Source: Vanessa cardui (taxonomy: Eukaryota > Arthropoda > Insecta > Lepidoptera > Nymphalidae). From it: a stretch of 64,000 bases of DNA. The notes below the pieces were generated by a model. It saw only the letters and a list, made by a program, of their open reading frames with translations, had not been told where the DNA came from and did no database searches. How positions within the stretch are numbered: position 1 is the first letter of the stretch; the number at the start of each line of letters is the position of its first letter. Below, piece after piece: positions 48,501 to 61,205 of this stretch. Location of the stretch: positions 12,851,831 to 12,915,830 of the forward strand of contig NC_061125.1 in assembly GCF_905220365.1 (NCBI RefSeq). The letters run 5' to 3'. A program made the translations under genes and the position numbers.

Positions 48501-50033
48501 TTAATTCTAGTAAAATTACGATACGATAGTGTTAATAAAACTTGTTATATATAAAATGAGAATATATAGTCAAATTAAATGATATGTGATATTGTGATCA
48601 TTTCATTTAAAGAATTAGCTGTCTCTATTAATTGCTGTCAAAAGTAGTACACATAGATAGATGTGTATATGTAAATTTGGTAATAATACCCCAACAGTAT
48701 TTATACAAAACTAATGTACACAGATCTATAAACTCGCGTTAAATTATTATTTGTGTGCATCAGTGAGTAACCCTCATTTTTATTTTATTTATTTTATTTC
48801 TAATTACAGAATAAATGAAATTAACTATAAAATAATTATATTTTTGCTCGTTAGAAAACTAAAATGTAGGTTTGTAATAAACGCTAACAAAATCTATCTA
48901 CAGAAGATTAACATTAATTAAAAAAAAATTAATACTGTTTAATAAATAAAACATTAATAATTAATACTATTTAAATCAATTATAACTGACTTAGAAAGTA
49001 TAATTTCAATTTTTTCTTAATGTTACAAGGAGTAATATGGTCCCTTATATCAGTAGGTAGTGTGTGTGTATGGCAACTAAGAGTAAGGACAGAAAAAAAA
49101 TTACAAGTAATATTTTAAATGATAAATTTACTTTATTAAAAATAATTAATTAACTTTGAAGAGAGCACCTTTGTAATTATCGAAAGATCTATATTTTAAT
49201 ATATTACTAACGATTTGTTTTAAAATTGCCATAATGTAACACACCTTTAAGGTAAAAATATAGGAACGTGAAGTATTATGAGCATCTATTAATAAAACTA
49301 CGAAGTATTAGAACCAGCAGGGTCGAGAATCTTGAGCGAACTTGACCCTGACGAAAGAACTCTCCTTACCAGCGCTTCAGCGCTTCATAAGATTACACGA
49401 GACATTTTGAGGAGGGAATCGTTGGCATACAGAGTTATCTAGAGCATTATGAATATAAAATATATTAAACTTAATAATAAGGTAACTAGGCGTTTGTTTA
49501 TCCTTGATTCATCTGGGAAATACTGCTAGCATTCTTGCCATTTCATACAGTCCCAATTTATACTGTAAATACTTATAAATTAATTTACATATACTGATTC
49601 AATAATTAAGCGTTAATCAAAAAAAAAAGTCCTTCAACTATTACCGTCTTAGTATTATATATTTTTTTAATCGGGTGGTCGGACAACTAGTTCTGTCTCT
49701 TTCTGACATAAATAAATTGATACACTAAATAAGAAAACAAAACACAGCAAGCTTTTAAGCAGAATATAAAAGAGATAAATTGAGAAGCTTTAAACCATGA
49801 TTACACATTATATGAAAAACATCGTAAATAATGAATATCACACGAGTTCATAAAAACGGAATAAATGATAATATAAATAAACATAGTGATCATTATTGAA
49901 TCTCTTTATTTATCTTTTATCTTTTGAGTCGTCAGGAATAAATTGAATGTAAATTCGTCACCAACTTTGAATATATATTGTACCGAGAAGATCCAACAAC
50001 AGATATAGTCTTCTATGTAAAATGAAATCAATG

Positions 50034-50183
50034 AATATGCCGCGTCTTGGCAAACGTAGTGTAGGACGTCCTCAGGCGCGGTGGAGTGATGATTTACGCA
50101 AGAGCGCAGGCAGGAACTGGATGCGAGTAGCCGAAGAAAGACCACAGCGGCGTGCATTTGGAGAGGCCTATGTCCAGCAGTGA
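50034..50183 (+). pseudogene. C-terminal relic of a LINE endonuclease/reverse transcriptase ORF
   Basis: The plus-strand frame ends with PRLGKRSVGRPQARWSDD, then LRKSAGRNWMRVAEERPQ and RRAFGEAYVQQ before TGA at 50181-50183. The pattern GRPxxRWxDD...GxxWMxxAxxR...RxxGEAYVQQW is the known C-terminus of non-LTR retrotransposon ORF2 proteins of the RTE-like and related insect clades. About 48 codons survive in frame; the upstream reverse transcriptase is absent. Where relatives have a final tryptophan after QQ, this copy has TGA, and TGGACTGCTG follows a few bases later, so the original stop may have been further on. The segment is GC-richer than its surroundings. The minus-strand 93-codon frame over it is a shadow. 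Confidence 0.85.
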
Positions 50184-50879
50184 ACAAACATGGACTGCTG
50201 TTGATGAATATGAAAACAGTTTTATTTCTATGTGTCTATTAACTCATAGAAGAAAATCTCATTTAAGCGTTATCGTCTTTGTTGGATTATATATTTTATA
50301 ATTACCTCAAAAAATCTATGAACTACAGTAATAATACTTACTTTCCAACATTTATGAACGAACAGGACGTATAATAACAAATAATCAACGTAAAAATTAT
50401 ATTCCAAAAAAGCATATTTTATGCTGTTGTGTCGAAAAAAATGTTTTCATAAATGTAAATACATTTTTTGTTTGATTTCAAATATTAATCGACAAAATTG
50501 GATGTTTCGTTAATCTTAAAAATATTACACTCTATTATCACGCTTACGTCAATCCCGAAATAAAAGTAACGATTACTATATCGTAAACAAAGCTTTGATA
50601 CGATAAGGATTGCTATCAATATGAATATATTATTGCGTTCATCTTTTGTAAATAGCCCTTTTCATATCGGTCATGATAAGCTGGTATTTTGGACTTCAAC
50701 ACAGACAAGCAGCACTAAATTTTCATGTTCTTAATAATTCATATCATCAGTATAGGAAAATAACATATGGCACCTTTATTTCGTTGGATGATATTCGGTC
50801 ATATGGCCACCGACTGTATTGAAGTTTTTTTTGCTTTTGTTGCTACTTTTTACCTTATATGAGTCACATAATTATACAT

Positions 50880-51125
50880 GTTCTCGCAGAAAAACGCATT
50901 ACGCGCTTCCCCCACGTGATGGAAAGTGGGGGGGCGGTACTCCCAGGAGCCCTGGACGCCGAGTGCACCCAGGTATGCCGGGTTTACCCACTAAAAAAGC
51001 GGTACCCTCTCCGTCTTTCGGCGGGCGCCACGAGATCGCTTACGCATGCTACCGTGACGCCCTGACGGTCTTTCCGCCATACCATGACGTAGCCTGGGTA
51101 GACCATCAGATGAGCTCGTGTTAGG
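50880..51125. repeat. GC-rich patch, probably a retroelement fragment
   Basis: About 240 bp are far richer in GC and CpG than any neighbour, with a run of seven Gs after CCCACGTGATGGAAAGT and blocks such as GGCGGGCGCCACGAGATCGC. The edges are sharp. A 101-codon plus-strand frame (50819-51124) crosses it: a hydrophobic N-terminal stretch of chance AT-rich DNA followed by proline, glycine and arginine-rich sequence. I think this is a piece of a LINE or similar element that I have seen repeated in Lepidoptera, probably better read on the minus strand, but I cannot name it. A real small gene is less likely. Confidence 0.5.
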
Positions 51126-52117
51126 CTTTATTTAGTATGCGTTGAGTGGTTGATACGTACCAATATTAAATTTCTACCACTATAAATGTCCTACCAACAC
51201 AGCAATACTAAATATTGCTGTGTTTTTGTGTTGCAATGGTATGACCCCATATGATCATATAGAGGTCAGATTCTATCATTTGACCATTCACCTAGAATAC
51301 TTCTATAAATATAAAAGTTTTTAAAATATTTTTATATAATAATAGTTGACGAGTCTGTTCGACCGAAATTAGGCAAGCTTTTTAAATCGTTTCTATTTAT
51401 AGTTGTAACCGTGGCTGTTAAGTATTTAGTAGCAGTTGTTCAACTTTAATTTAAATACGAACTAGATCTTCATCTCGTTTGTTAATTAATTTATTGACGA
51501 AATATCGAAATCATGAAATGTTTTAATACATTAAAATGCAATTAGTCAAAACTCTATATAATCTGGTTTTGGGTTTAAAAGTAGATTGAATATTATCTAT
51601 ATTGTAGTAAGTATTAGTTAGATTGTTTGGTGACATTGACATCGAAAACTAATAATTTTCTCAATCACAAACCATAAAGACAAGCATGTCAATCCGGTTA
51701 TTTGATTATGATGTATATTTTCGGCTCACAGTAGACACGTATGTGGGTTATCTCAGCTTCCATTTCAATTTATTTGTCACTAGTGTTCCCGTATGACTTA
51801 GTTCACATGTGAGAGGAGGTGGGGTGTTCTATTAGTGACGGTTGTAGGGCTATAGAGATGAAAAGTAAGCTATGTGCTATTCAGACTGTAATCTATATCT
51901 GTGCCAATTTTCATTCAGATCCATTCACCCATTCTTACATGATTGAGAACCAAACATCGATCCATCTTAACTTTAGTATTTATAATATAAAATCTTATAT
52001 AAAAGTAAGCATAACATAATTTAAGCCAGACAACATTATTATATATAAAAAATAAAAAAACTTACGATGCTCATTATCAAAAATTTAAATACTTATTTCA
52101 ATATAGCATATAATTAA

Positions 52118-52282
52118 TCTATATTAATATTATAAATGCTCCTTCACAGTGTAACTAACTCAAACTTGATGAAATTGGTATAAAGTGAGATTGATTCCCA
52201 GGTAAGAATATGAGACACTATTTATGCCTTATACTTAACAAACAAACCCAGAAATACGAGCGAAGCCACAGGCAACCACTAG
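52118..52282 (+). repeat. LINE 3' tail, type D, degenerate
   Basis: CTATATTAATATTATAAATG, CTTGATGAAATTGGTATAAA and ACGAGCGAAGCCACAGGCAA ending CTAGTA follow the family with a deleted middle. Confidence 0.7.
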
Positions 52283-55200
52283 TAAAGTATATTTTTAACT
52301 TAACTTTGCTATAAATGTTCGTGAATAAAAAGATATTTTCGTGGCTGACCTTTGTTCAGCTCCAGATAATTCAATAACCACAAATAGACCAGAAGATTAA
52401 AATCAAACAAATCAATTCTATTTGTTAAGTAAATGAGCGCCCGCCCGTATGTTGATAGCGATCACACTACGTGTTAATAAAATTCTCCCCATCATTCTCC
52501 TATTGTCTCTGGCTATAGATAAAGCAATTTACTTAATTAAAACTCCCACAACGCATACCGAATATTGAGATAAACTACAGTTATTAAGACATTACTATTT
52601 AAACTTGTGCAATGTTTGCTGAGAAGAGTTTGGGAACTAGCTGACTTAAGTGAAATTGATAGCTTACGTTACGTAAGCCTTTGATAGAGACTGTTCCATT
52701 ATAATTGTGTCTATCGTCATGATTACCTTATATAATACGGCCTTTTGGCCATTCAACTTTGTTTGGTAACTATCGTTCAACACAATTAGCTGTTATTGAA
52801 AGTAATACTTAAATATTAATTTTGGAAATATTTAATGCGAATAACATGGCATAGCCGTAATGTTATGATATTGATTTTCACTCTTTCTATTGCTAAAGTT
52901 ACTCTGTAGGTACGAGGTATCGTGATGTTAATATATAATTATTGATGAATATAAATCCTATGTTATATCCTATGTTATAATCCCGTATAAACGGGAGAAT
53001 ATGTTTATCAGGCTTTTCTATTAGTGTGTTATCTTAAGATATTATTATTCTTTCAAATTGTACTAATTTTGGAATTGTTGTGTGGAAATATTTCATTTTC
53101 AAAATATAACATATTAATTAGACAGGAGAAAATAATTAGGTCGCTATAAAAAAAAGACACTACGTAAGGGATATAAAAGTATCAGTGCTTCCAAATAATA
53201 AAGTATTTAAGATAAAACATTCTGAATTCTAGGCGTATAGGGCTTTAGCGAGGCAACTGGATAAGACGGATCATCGGATTACATTTCTATATCCAACGTC
53301 TGCCTACAGCACTATTATCTTCCGTCAACCCCCCCATAATAGAATTCTCTAGCCTTATTTTATAGACGCTGAGTAAATTCATAAAAAAATTGACATGACA
53401 TATTCTTTACTAAAGAGTATTTATTTGAATTTATTTCTTTTCTACTTATCTGTTCCTTACAAAAAATGAATCAAAAGTTTTCCTTTTATTATTAAAATAA
53501 GAACTTTAGCTATTTAAATTGGGATTTGATACAATTATGTCATCAAATTAAATACGACTTTCTCTTTCTCGAAATTAAATAAAAAAATATATATTATTCA
53601 CGAATCAACTTCAATAAAATTGATTCTTATAATATGTCACGTGCCGCTGGGGGAAGCCAAGTTTATTATGAAATACCATCGAAAAATTACGCTAATTGGA
53701 ATTCGATTTGTTCAAATCTGGGGGTAAACGGTACGTTATATGATTTCCTCGGGCACCCCTCGATGGCGTTCGAGAAATCAATGAGCCAACCTGATTCCTT
53801 TTAAATGTATAAGAATTAATCGCTCTTTAAATCGAAGTACGATCGACGACGAAATAGTTATGCTGTACATTCAAATATATACTTGTAAGCATATTCAGGA
53901 ATATTCAGGAGCACTTTTCTATTTATTTGGTTAATTCGTTGTTGTTATGTTCGATTGTGAAGGTAAGAATTGTGATTTAAAAAGAAACTCCCATGTGTCG
54001 AGTAAACTTCTGCTGCGTGTGAATACGCAAGCTCTTATTGAAACAGCGTGGTGGAAAAAGCGGTAAACCATGTCATAAAAGGAAAGTAAGCATTGCTGAG
54101 TCGTGAAATATTTACAAATGACCTGTCTCGTCTGCATTATAGTAAAATATGATTTATTAATGTTACACTAACAAATGTTGCTCTCCTATTAACATTTCTG
54201 GAAGTTCATAAGTACATGTCCAAATTTAAATAAAATAACCATTTGAATAATATAGGAGTTATTTTCGCTCAACAATCAATGTTACATATAATAACAATAT
54301 AAAAATCCTAGTAAATATTTGTTCCCTAAAACAAAACATCTTGGTCATCAAAAATAAAATCACTGATATTAAAAAAAACTGACATAATACGAAACGGCCG
54401 GTCATTAAACGCGAGTCCATACAGATACCATCAGTTCGTTTGTTCGTGCACTTATAAAATAACATTTTAACTCTCATAGACAATAAAGTTTAATCGTGTG
54501 TAATTTGTATATTTACCGAACGAATAGCTCCATTATAAGCTGTAAACGTTACTTTGCAAAATGGCCAGTACAATCTTGGAACACAGTTGATGTTCGAAGG
54601 TATAATTTGTCCAAATAAAATCATGTGAACATTGTTGTTAGAATCTTTGCTTTAAAAATCGAATCAAAATATATTTTTTTATTGTTATCAAGGCAGACGA
54701 ACAACGGACCACACGATGCTAAGAGATCACTGTTGCCCATGAGCTTGAGCAATGTCAGGAGCACAGCCAATTGCTTTAAAGTAGGCCTTTCTTGAGTATT
54801 TAGTAATCTACTACTGGGACTTTTCAAATAGTTTCGTTGATGCGTATTTAATATTTATTTAAACTATTATATAAACGTAATACTTACACTAACTTCTGTA
54901 AACATTTTGATGAGCTCAATGTTGTAATCGATTTTATGTATTTTATCCAATGTTGTTATATGCATAGCTGAAGATTCTGATATAACATTTTAGTTGTTTT
55001 GATTTAATTTAAATACAGAATTAGGTAAGCTATATTGATAGCTTATTTTTTTATTACAATCCAATGATTGTAGCTTATTTTTTTTATTACAATCATTGGA
55101 TTGTAATAAAAAAAATATGTCATCCGAATAAGAATTATATTAATTAAAACTAAATTAATACAACTTGTACTGTTTTTACGTGTTGCGTGGCGTTTGAAGA

Positions 55201-55973
55201 CATTATTTTATACATGTTTACTTATAAATTACTAAGTCTTACAAATTTTATAAATATTAAAATGAATTTAATTTTATTTTACAATGCAATAAAATATGTT
55301 TTGAAAATAATATAATAATTATTTATTATTTACCATTAAAATAGCTGTTGTAATATATTTGCTTACTACCCGAACACAATTATTTTACTAGAAAACCGCA
55401 ATACTTCGTATTTCTAAATTCCGATTTCACTGGTGAGTGAGTTAGTGTGATAATTACAGGCACAAGGGAGGTAACGACTGTCATCGGATTCCATGGTTGT
55501 CGGTGCAGTGACGATAAGACAATCATTACTTGCACTTAAAGAAATGTAATATGTCATTTTTAATCTGTCGAACTGAACGATGCAATATACATACATATAG
55601 AAAATGTTTACATAGAAAAGTTCAATATTAAATTTCTATATAATATAAGTTGTTGATTATTCAATTTTATTTTTTAATGGGTTGATTTTAAAACTAAAAT
55701 AGGTCCTCGAGTTTTAAAATTGCTTTACTTTACCTAATTTAATTAAAACAACTTTAATTATTTTACTATGAAAACGAAGAATTCAGACTGTTTACTAAGC
55801 CTAAATGTTTCTAAATTTATTTTTTCAAATGTTTTATAAGTCCAATATTTTCTATATATTTAGTCTTTGATTATATGGTTATATGGTCTCCTACGCAAAA
55901 GTAGGAGTAGTACTTAGTATTTATTGACATATATGTATATTCTTCCTAGAAAAACATATACATATATCAATGT
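52283..55973. other. AT-rich DNA without recognised genes
   Basis: Apart from the palindrome at 55076, no gene or repeat was recognised. The segment 53640-53790 begins near CACGTG, is less AT-rich than its neighbours, and is a candidate conserved noncoding element or small exon that I cannot resolve. Confidence 0.5.
55076..55117. repeat. Perfect 19-bp palindrome, 4-base loop
   Basis: The arm TATTTTTTTTATTACAATC (55076-55094) is perfectly repeated in reverse at 55099-55117 around ATTG. Just upstream (55041-55073) another TTTTTTTATTACAATCCAAT, GATTGTAGC segment is a partial inverted copy of the centre, so the locus went through more than one duplication or inversion event. Confidence 0.85.
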
Positions 55974-55992
55974 CGAGTCGAGTCGAGTCGAG
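55974..55992 (+). repeat. TCGAG microsatellite
   Basis: Nearly four tandem copies of TCGAG lie directly before the SINE B at 55993 and probably mark its insertion point. Confidence 0.8.
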
Positions 55993-56283
55993 GTGGCCCA
56001 GTGGTTAGAACGCGTGCATCTTAACCGATGATTGCGGGTTCAAACCCAGGCAAGCACCACTGATTCATGTGCTTAATTTGTCTTTATAATTCATCTCGTG
56101 CTCAGCGGTGAAGAAAAACATCGTAAGGAAATCTGCATGTGACAAATTTCATAGAAATTCTGCCACATGTGTATTTCACCAACCCGTATTAGAACAGTGT
56201 GGTGGAATATGTTCTAAACCTTCTCCTCAAAAGGAGAGGAGGCCTTAAGCCCAGCAGTGGGAATTTACAGGCTGTTGTTGTTA
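55993..56283 (+). mobile_element. SINE, family B (Metulj-like), near full length
   Basis: The tRNA-like head has an A-box region TGGCCCAGTGGTTAGAACGC and a B box GGGTTCAAACCC near 56037-56048. The body continues through CTCGTGCTCAGCGGTGAAGA and CCACATGTG, and the 3' part has GGAGAGGAGGCCTTAAGCCC and CAGCAGTGGGAATTTACAGG followed by GCTGTTGTTGTT. It lies directly against a TCGAG microsatellite (about 55974-55992). It is one of the best copies in the window. Confidence 0.93.
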
Positions 56284-56337
56284 TATATATCAATGTCATT
56301 GTTCTTTACTGACATTCTTTGTAATTAAAATAACTAA

Positions 56338-56505
56338 AAAGAGTTACTACGGAGTTTTTTGTCTTCTCAGTAGAATCTACTTTCCGAACCGGTGGTACGT
56401 TTACATTTAATTGAACAGTGCAAAATGACGATTCAAAAATGCTATTAAGAAACAACTTGTATAAAAAATATTTTCAAGTCGATGTTTTGAATTTCTCGTT
56501 ATTTA
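56338..56505 (+). repeat. LINE 3' tail, type E
   Basis: ACTACGGAGTTTTTTGTCTT, CTCAGTAGAATCTACTTTCC, GAACCGGTGGTACG and AAAATGACGATTCAAAAATG follow family E. It lies about 55 bp after the full-length SINE B at 55993. Confidence 0.72.
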
Positions 56506-57102
56506 TAAAAAGCTTATAGTGTCTACTATATTCGTATTATAAACGTGTATTTCATTTTATTTTAACACTGATAACAATAATATAAATTCGAAGAAATTAT
56601 ATTTAAAGCGTATGTATGAGTCAATTTATTCTTTCTTATCAAAAATTACGTCAAACTTAATTCCTTGTATATTGATAAACGTATGCTTAATATTATAAAC
56701 GAATATGATTATTCCCAAATTTAGTCACATCCGCCAAGAGATTATGCTTCTAGGAAGTATAACGTACTACATTTATGCTATATAGATAACACCGTTGCCC
56801 AAAAATAAAAGAAATAAAAATGTAATTTTTGAAATTCGAATATATGCATGGCCTCATTCTTTTTTTTTTTTTTATTTGTACCAAAAAGGCACAGATTATT
56901 TCGCCAATGTCACGTGCGTTAATGAAGACACGATGGAGATTGATCGGTACGGATGGTCTTATTTATAAACTTTGTCTACTTACACTGTCATGTTGTCTCT
57001 TTAATCGTCATAGAAAAGAAGAAGATAGAGCATTTTTAAATAAACACCTTCATAACAATTTATAGGACTTACTACTCGCAATCATGTTCTGATCCTATAT
57101 AT

Positions 57103-57326
57103 AAAGTAAAGTAAAGTAAAGGCCTCCTCTTCCATTAAGGAGAGGGTTTGGAACATAACGCTGTTCCAATGCATGTTGGTGGAATGCACATGTGGCAGAA
57201 TTTCATTGAAATTAGACACATGCAGGTTTCCTCATGATGTTTTACTTCACTGCCGAGCACGAGATGAATTATAAATACAAATTAAGCATATATATATAGT
57301 GGTGCTTGCCTGGGTTTGAACCCGTG
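57103..57326 (-). mobile_element. 5'-truncated SINE, family B
   Basis: The inverted copy begins with its simple tail (AAAGT repeats, 57103-57120), lacks the TTTCCCACTGCTGGG block, and runs to the B box TGGGTTTGAACCCG, where it stops. The tRNA-like 5' head is missing, as is typical for incomplete reverse transcription. Confidence 0.85.
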
Positions 57327-57774
57327 AAAATCCATATGTAAAACTTTTTTTATTCTTTATGTTTTTTATTGCGATACTCAATTAATACAATTGTGTTATT
57401 TAATTCCAACATGACTCAAGGCTAGAACACAAACAGTAACAATCACTCAAACAAATCGTTCTCATTATTTTTTTAATTATTGTTTCGTATATTAATATAT
57501 CATGTGTGATGAAAAGTGTGACTTTTTCCTTAATGCGTGGGTTTAAACTTTCGGTTGGTAGTTAATCTTTAAATTATATTACTTTTAAATAAAGAATCAT
57601 ATCATTATTCTGATTACAAGTTAAATATTGTGTGTTTGATATGAACAAATTAAATGTTATATTTCGTATTAAAATTATATTGGACCTCCTTCGATCGTTC
57701 ACAATTTCTGAACTAAACTTATTTGATAAAAAATATTTCTGTAGAACGATATTTGAATGACATGCTCAAGCATA

Positions 57775-57837
57775 TGACGTCACCCTTCAGATGTAGAAAA
57801 AGAAAGGGGCAACCATCTTGGTTGTCACCGTGGTAAC
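57775..57837. promoter_or_regulatory. CRE, YY1-like and X-box cluster
   Basis: A perfect CRE palindrome TGACGTCA (57775-57782), an AACCATCTTGG stretch with a YY1-type CCAT core (57811-57821), and GTCACCGTGGTAAC (57824-57837), which fits the RFX X-box GTNRCC-N2-RGYAAC, lie within 63 bp. Such clustering is promoter-like. I found no adjacent exon, so it may be an enhancer, the promoter of an unseen gene, or repeat sequence. Confidence 0.35.
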
Positions 57838-58591
57838 GAACTATGAACTGTCAGTTGCATTCTTGATGAATGTATGAATGAAAAATAACATATGAATTAT
57901 TGCTATCTCTGTCTCACTTAAACATACTGTTTTTAATTTAGTTAATAATTAAGATCCTTTTTTATATGACTCTACGTTCGTATTTAATTACATGAAAGGA
58001 TAAATCAACGGTACTTATTAAACGTTACGTAATCAACAACTTAATTAATCGATAGTTTATAATCACATTTATTGTTTCTCACAGCAATAAAATGCAGTGA
58101 TGCTCACATTTCACGCTGCTATCCATTGATTTTAATTGCTGACATTTATATAATTGCTTCATTGGAAGCCGACTTTCTCGTTGAAAGCCTGTCGATTCTA
58201 ATGTGACCACTAAAGATTATAATGTACAAGCATTGTATCTGGTTTTAATATTAATTAACTGCAGTTTGAAGTTTAATTAGCTAAAGTTTTATGTAAGTGG
58301 GTAGGCGGGACATAATCTTCGAATCGTTCAAACGTAAACAATTATCTTAAAAAGATTGTCAATTAGTCTGTTTGACTTTGGGTTGTTAAAACATATAATC
58401 GATTTTTTATAGCAGTATAACTTCTATCTGTAAAGGTATCTTAACTAAGAGTACTTAGGAAATGCAATCTGCCTTTGAATTATTATTATAGTATTTGTTT
58501 TTAATTAAATTGTCTCAATTGATTTCAGTACGCTGTTTGAAATACATTTAGTAAATTTATATTCACAAAATGACTCTGAAATTTGCTTTTT

Positions 58592-58740
58592 AATGTAGCG
58601 GTTAACTATTTAGTTTCGTATTTACGAAGACTCGTCTTTTTGGGTTCAAATCCTGGATCAGACCAATAAAGAGTTATTGGATTTTCTCTGTAAAGAAAAC
58701 TTAGGAGTTCAGAGCCTGAAAATTAGCATTGTGCGCTACT
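58592..58740 (+). mobile_element. Possible tRNA-derived SINE of another family
   Basis: A TGTAGCGGTTAACTATTTAG head and a B-box-like TGGGTTCAAATCCTGGATCA at 58640-58659 are spaced like a tRNA, followed by CAATAAAGAGTTATTGGATT. It does not match families A or B. A single decayed copy is weak evidence. Confidence 0.4.
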
Positions 58741-58954
58741 GAATTATTTTCGACCACATTTGTGCAATATTTGCCTTTGCTTCTCTTAAAAATGACTTAA
58801 CCATCGTTCAGGAAGATTTTTTACACAAGAGAGATAGATGTTTCTTAATGTATAAAGCAATGATGATAAAAAGAGATGCATATATATTTTATAGTATTTT
58901 AAAGGCAAAAGAGTTATCGCATTTTTGAATCTTTGTTTGATGCTTAGATTTCGT

Positions 58955-59172
58955 TGAGCTGAGATGGTGTAGTGGTCATTTAGTGGTGGAATATTCATGT
59001 GCTTCTTTTGTGTTTATAATTCATCTCGTGATCGGCGGTGAAGGAAAAATCGTTAGGAAACCTGCATATGTCTAATTTCGTAGAAATCCTGCCACATGTG
59101 TATGCCTTATCCTCAAAGGGAAAGGTGACCTTAGTCCAGCAGTGGGAAATTTACAGGCTTTTGTTGTTGTTT
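58955..59172 (+). mobile_element. SINE, family B, with deleted head
   Basis: The copy starts GAGCTGAGATGG but the stretch from the A box to beyond the B box is deleted or scrambled. The body (ATTCATCTCGTGATCGGCGG, CTAATTTCGTAGAAATCCTG, CCACATGTG) and tail (CAGCAGTGGGAAATTTACAG) are clear. Without the B box it cannot be a pol III template. An 80-codon frame at 59038-59280 begins inside it and is not a gene. Confidence 0.82.
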
Positions 59173-61159
59173 GTAGATTTCGTTAAGTATGAAATGTTTC
59201 ATATAAAGGTAATTCTTGTTAAGTCTGGGACACATCTGGGCTTCATTAGCACGATTTATATGGAAATTGATAATTTGTAGCTTGTATTTAGTACTACGGT
59301 ATGCAAATGAGCTTCATTGGGCATAATTACTACACATGGCATACGCTTCTGCGAGCTGGAGGAAAATTGATTTTAGACAATGCTCATTACGAAACATCCG
59401 TATAATTTAACGGTGTACTTAACGTTTGTGAAAATAATGCAATAGGATTATTTAAATATTAGATCTCACATAAACCTCGTTGGCGTGGGATCCATACAAA
59501 CTAATAAGTATAAAAATAATCGCACGTAGCGAAAATAAACATTTGATTTTTTCACAGATCTTTGTGTTTAAGTGGCACGGGCATTATACGCGCATATGTG
59601 TTTGATTATTTCTTAATAGGCAGTGTTTTGAATATATTTCATAAATCTTTAATATAAAAATAAATATGTTTAGGAAAAGTAACGAGAATCAGACAATATA
59701 AAGATTGGGCAATTACCCCATAAATTACTATTAAAAAAAATAATTAAATCCACAAAGGTTTCACCTTGGGTTACTACTTAAATTTGCATCACAACTAAGA
59801 TACGTAAAACAAAAAAAAAACTTTTCTTAAGAAATAAATTAAGAACGGTGTGTGGCTTCACGAGTTCGATTTTTAAATTCATTTAACAAGAATCAGCTTT
59901 CTAATCTTAAACAATAACCCAAATTGGTGGTCTAGAATCATAAATCACGACGCATTGAAGACTATATGTCACAATTTAAAGTTCTTTTAACAAAATAAAC
60001 AATATTTTGCTACTGTTTCTCAACTTTACAAAGGGATGGTAGGTTTAGTAACCCTATTATGTTTGAAAGAAAACAAATGTTTGAAGTAAATAGTGGTTCC
60101 TACAATGAGGTAACCGTTTGCTACTTGCCTAGCTTCCGTGGAATATAATGAAGGTACTACTGGAGTGCATTGTCATTGCCCCATGGGCTCTTAAACAATA
60201 TCGATGGTTCGTAAAGATCGCATTTCGAAGAGTATTAGCGAACAATGAGATCTTGTTCGTCTATTTTAACAAATATATTTGAATAAAAATGTTGCTAGTT
60301 TGGACATTTGTATTCGATATTTAAACTTTTTTTATTGTTAAAATTGCTCTGCGGCATGAGTTCGAAAAATTATGTACTAAAATCAAATTTATATAGGTAT
60401 TAATAATAATAAATTCATTACTTTGTAAATTTACTGGTACTGGTAGTTAATATAAATAACATTTTTGCTATTGAAATAAAAAAAATATCATCTACATTTT
60501 TTGAAGTATTCATATTATGATTTCGACTACAATTAAATTAAAATTTTTAAACTGCGTTGTCAAGTTAATTTTTCTGTGCGTAGTTTAACCATAAAAATAC
60601 CGCTAATATAAATTTACAGTACTGCTGCTGCATCTTTAAAGTCATACAGTTATTACTTCATATCAATTGAATATATTCACTAGAATAATTGCTTTTCAAA
60701 CAAAAAGAAAGTAACGTTCTATTTCCAAGTCTGTCTTGTAATCAGAAATCTAAAACTTTTGTATTCGCATAACATTCAGCGAAATAATAGCGACGTATGA
60801 AAAACATCAGGTATATCGGATATCAATGCGCAATTTATCTTTTGTACTCCGTATCTGTTACTGTGACAGAAAAACATCGACGATATTACAAGTAAAACGG
60901 AATCGAAATATTTTATTGTATAGAACTTTGTCAAACAAAAAAAATAAACGAACAATTGGCCGTGTAACTTGAATACAGATCATTATCGGACTTTCGAATG
61001 CGCTTATCTTTTGTCACACAGAGACCGTCCGTTTGGTTAACTACGTGTATTTTCTTCTCAATTACATCCAAGCAATTGATTGGAAGAGTTAGTAATCTTT
61101 ACTCGATACAGGAGGCGTGCTTCGCAGCTGGATTGTATAACACTTATGCAGAATCGCAG
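59173..61159. other. AT-rich DNA without recognised genes
   Basis: No gene or repeat was recognised on either strand. Confidence 0.5.
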
Positions 61160-61205
61160 ACCTGATAATAAGCAGTCACTACCGCCCATTGATATTTGCT
61201 CTGTA
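61160..61205 (+). repeat. Dispersed repeat, family C short fragment
   Basis: AAGCAGTCACTACCGCCCAT followed by TGATATTTGCTCTGTAAG matches the GTGGTCACC...CCCATAGAC...CTGTAAG block. It lies about 250 bp from the truncated copy at 61457. Confidence 0.5.

Larger units (their letters stand above)
45736..50033. other. AT-rich DNA with few repeats
   Basis: Only short family C and E fragments were seen (47565 and 48435). Frames of up to 72 codons have no recognisable features. A GC-richer stretch at 49310-49400, with CAGCGCTTCAGCGCTTCA, is unassigned. Confidence 0.55.

Noticed and set aside
58955..59280. 80-codon frame as a small gene
   Set aside because: It starts inside a SINE B copy and has no other support.
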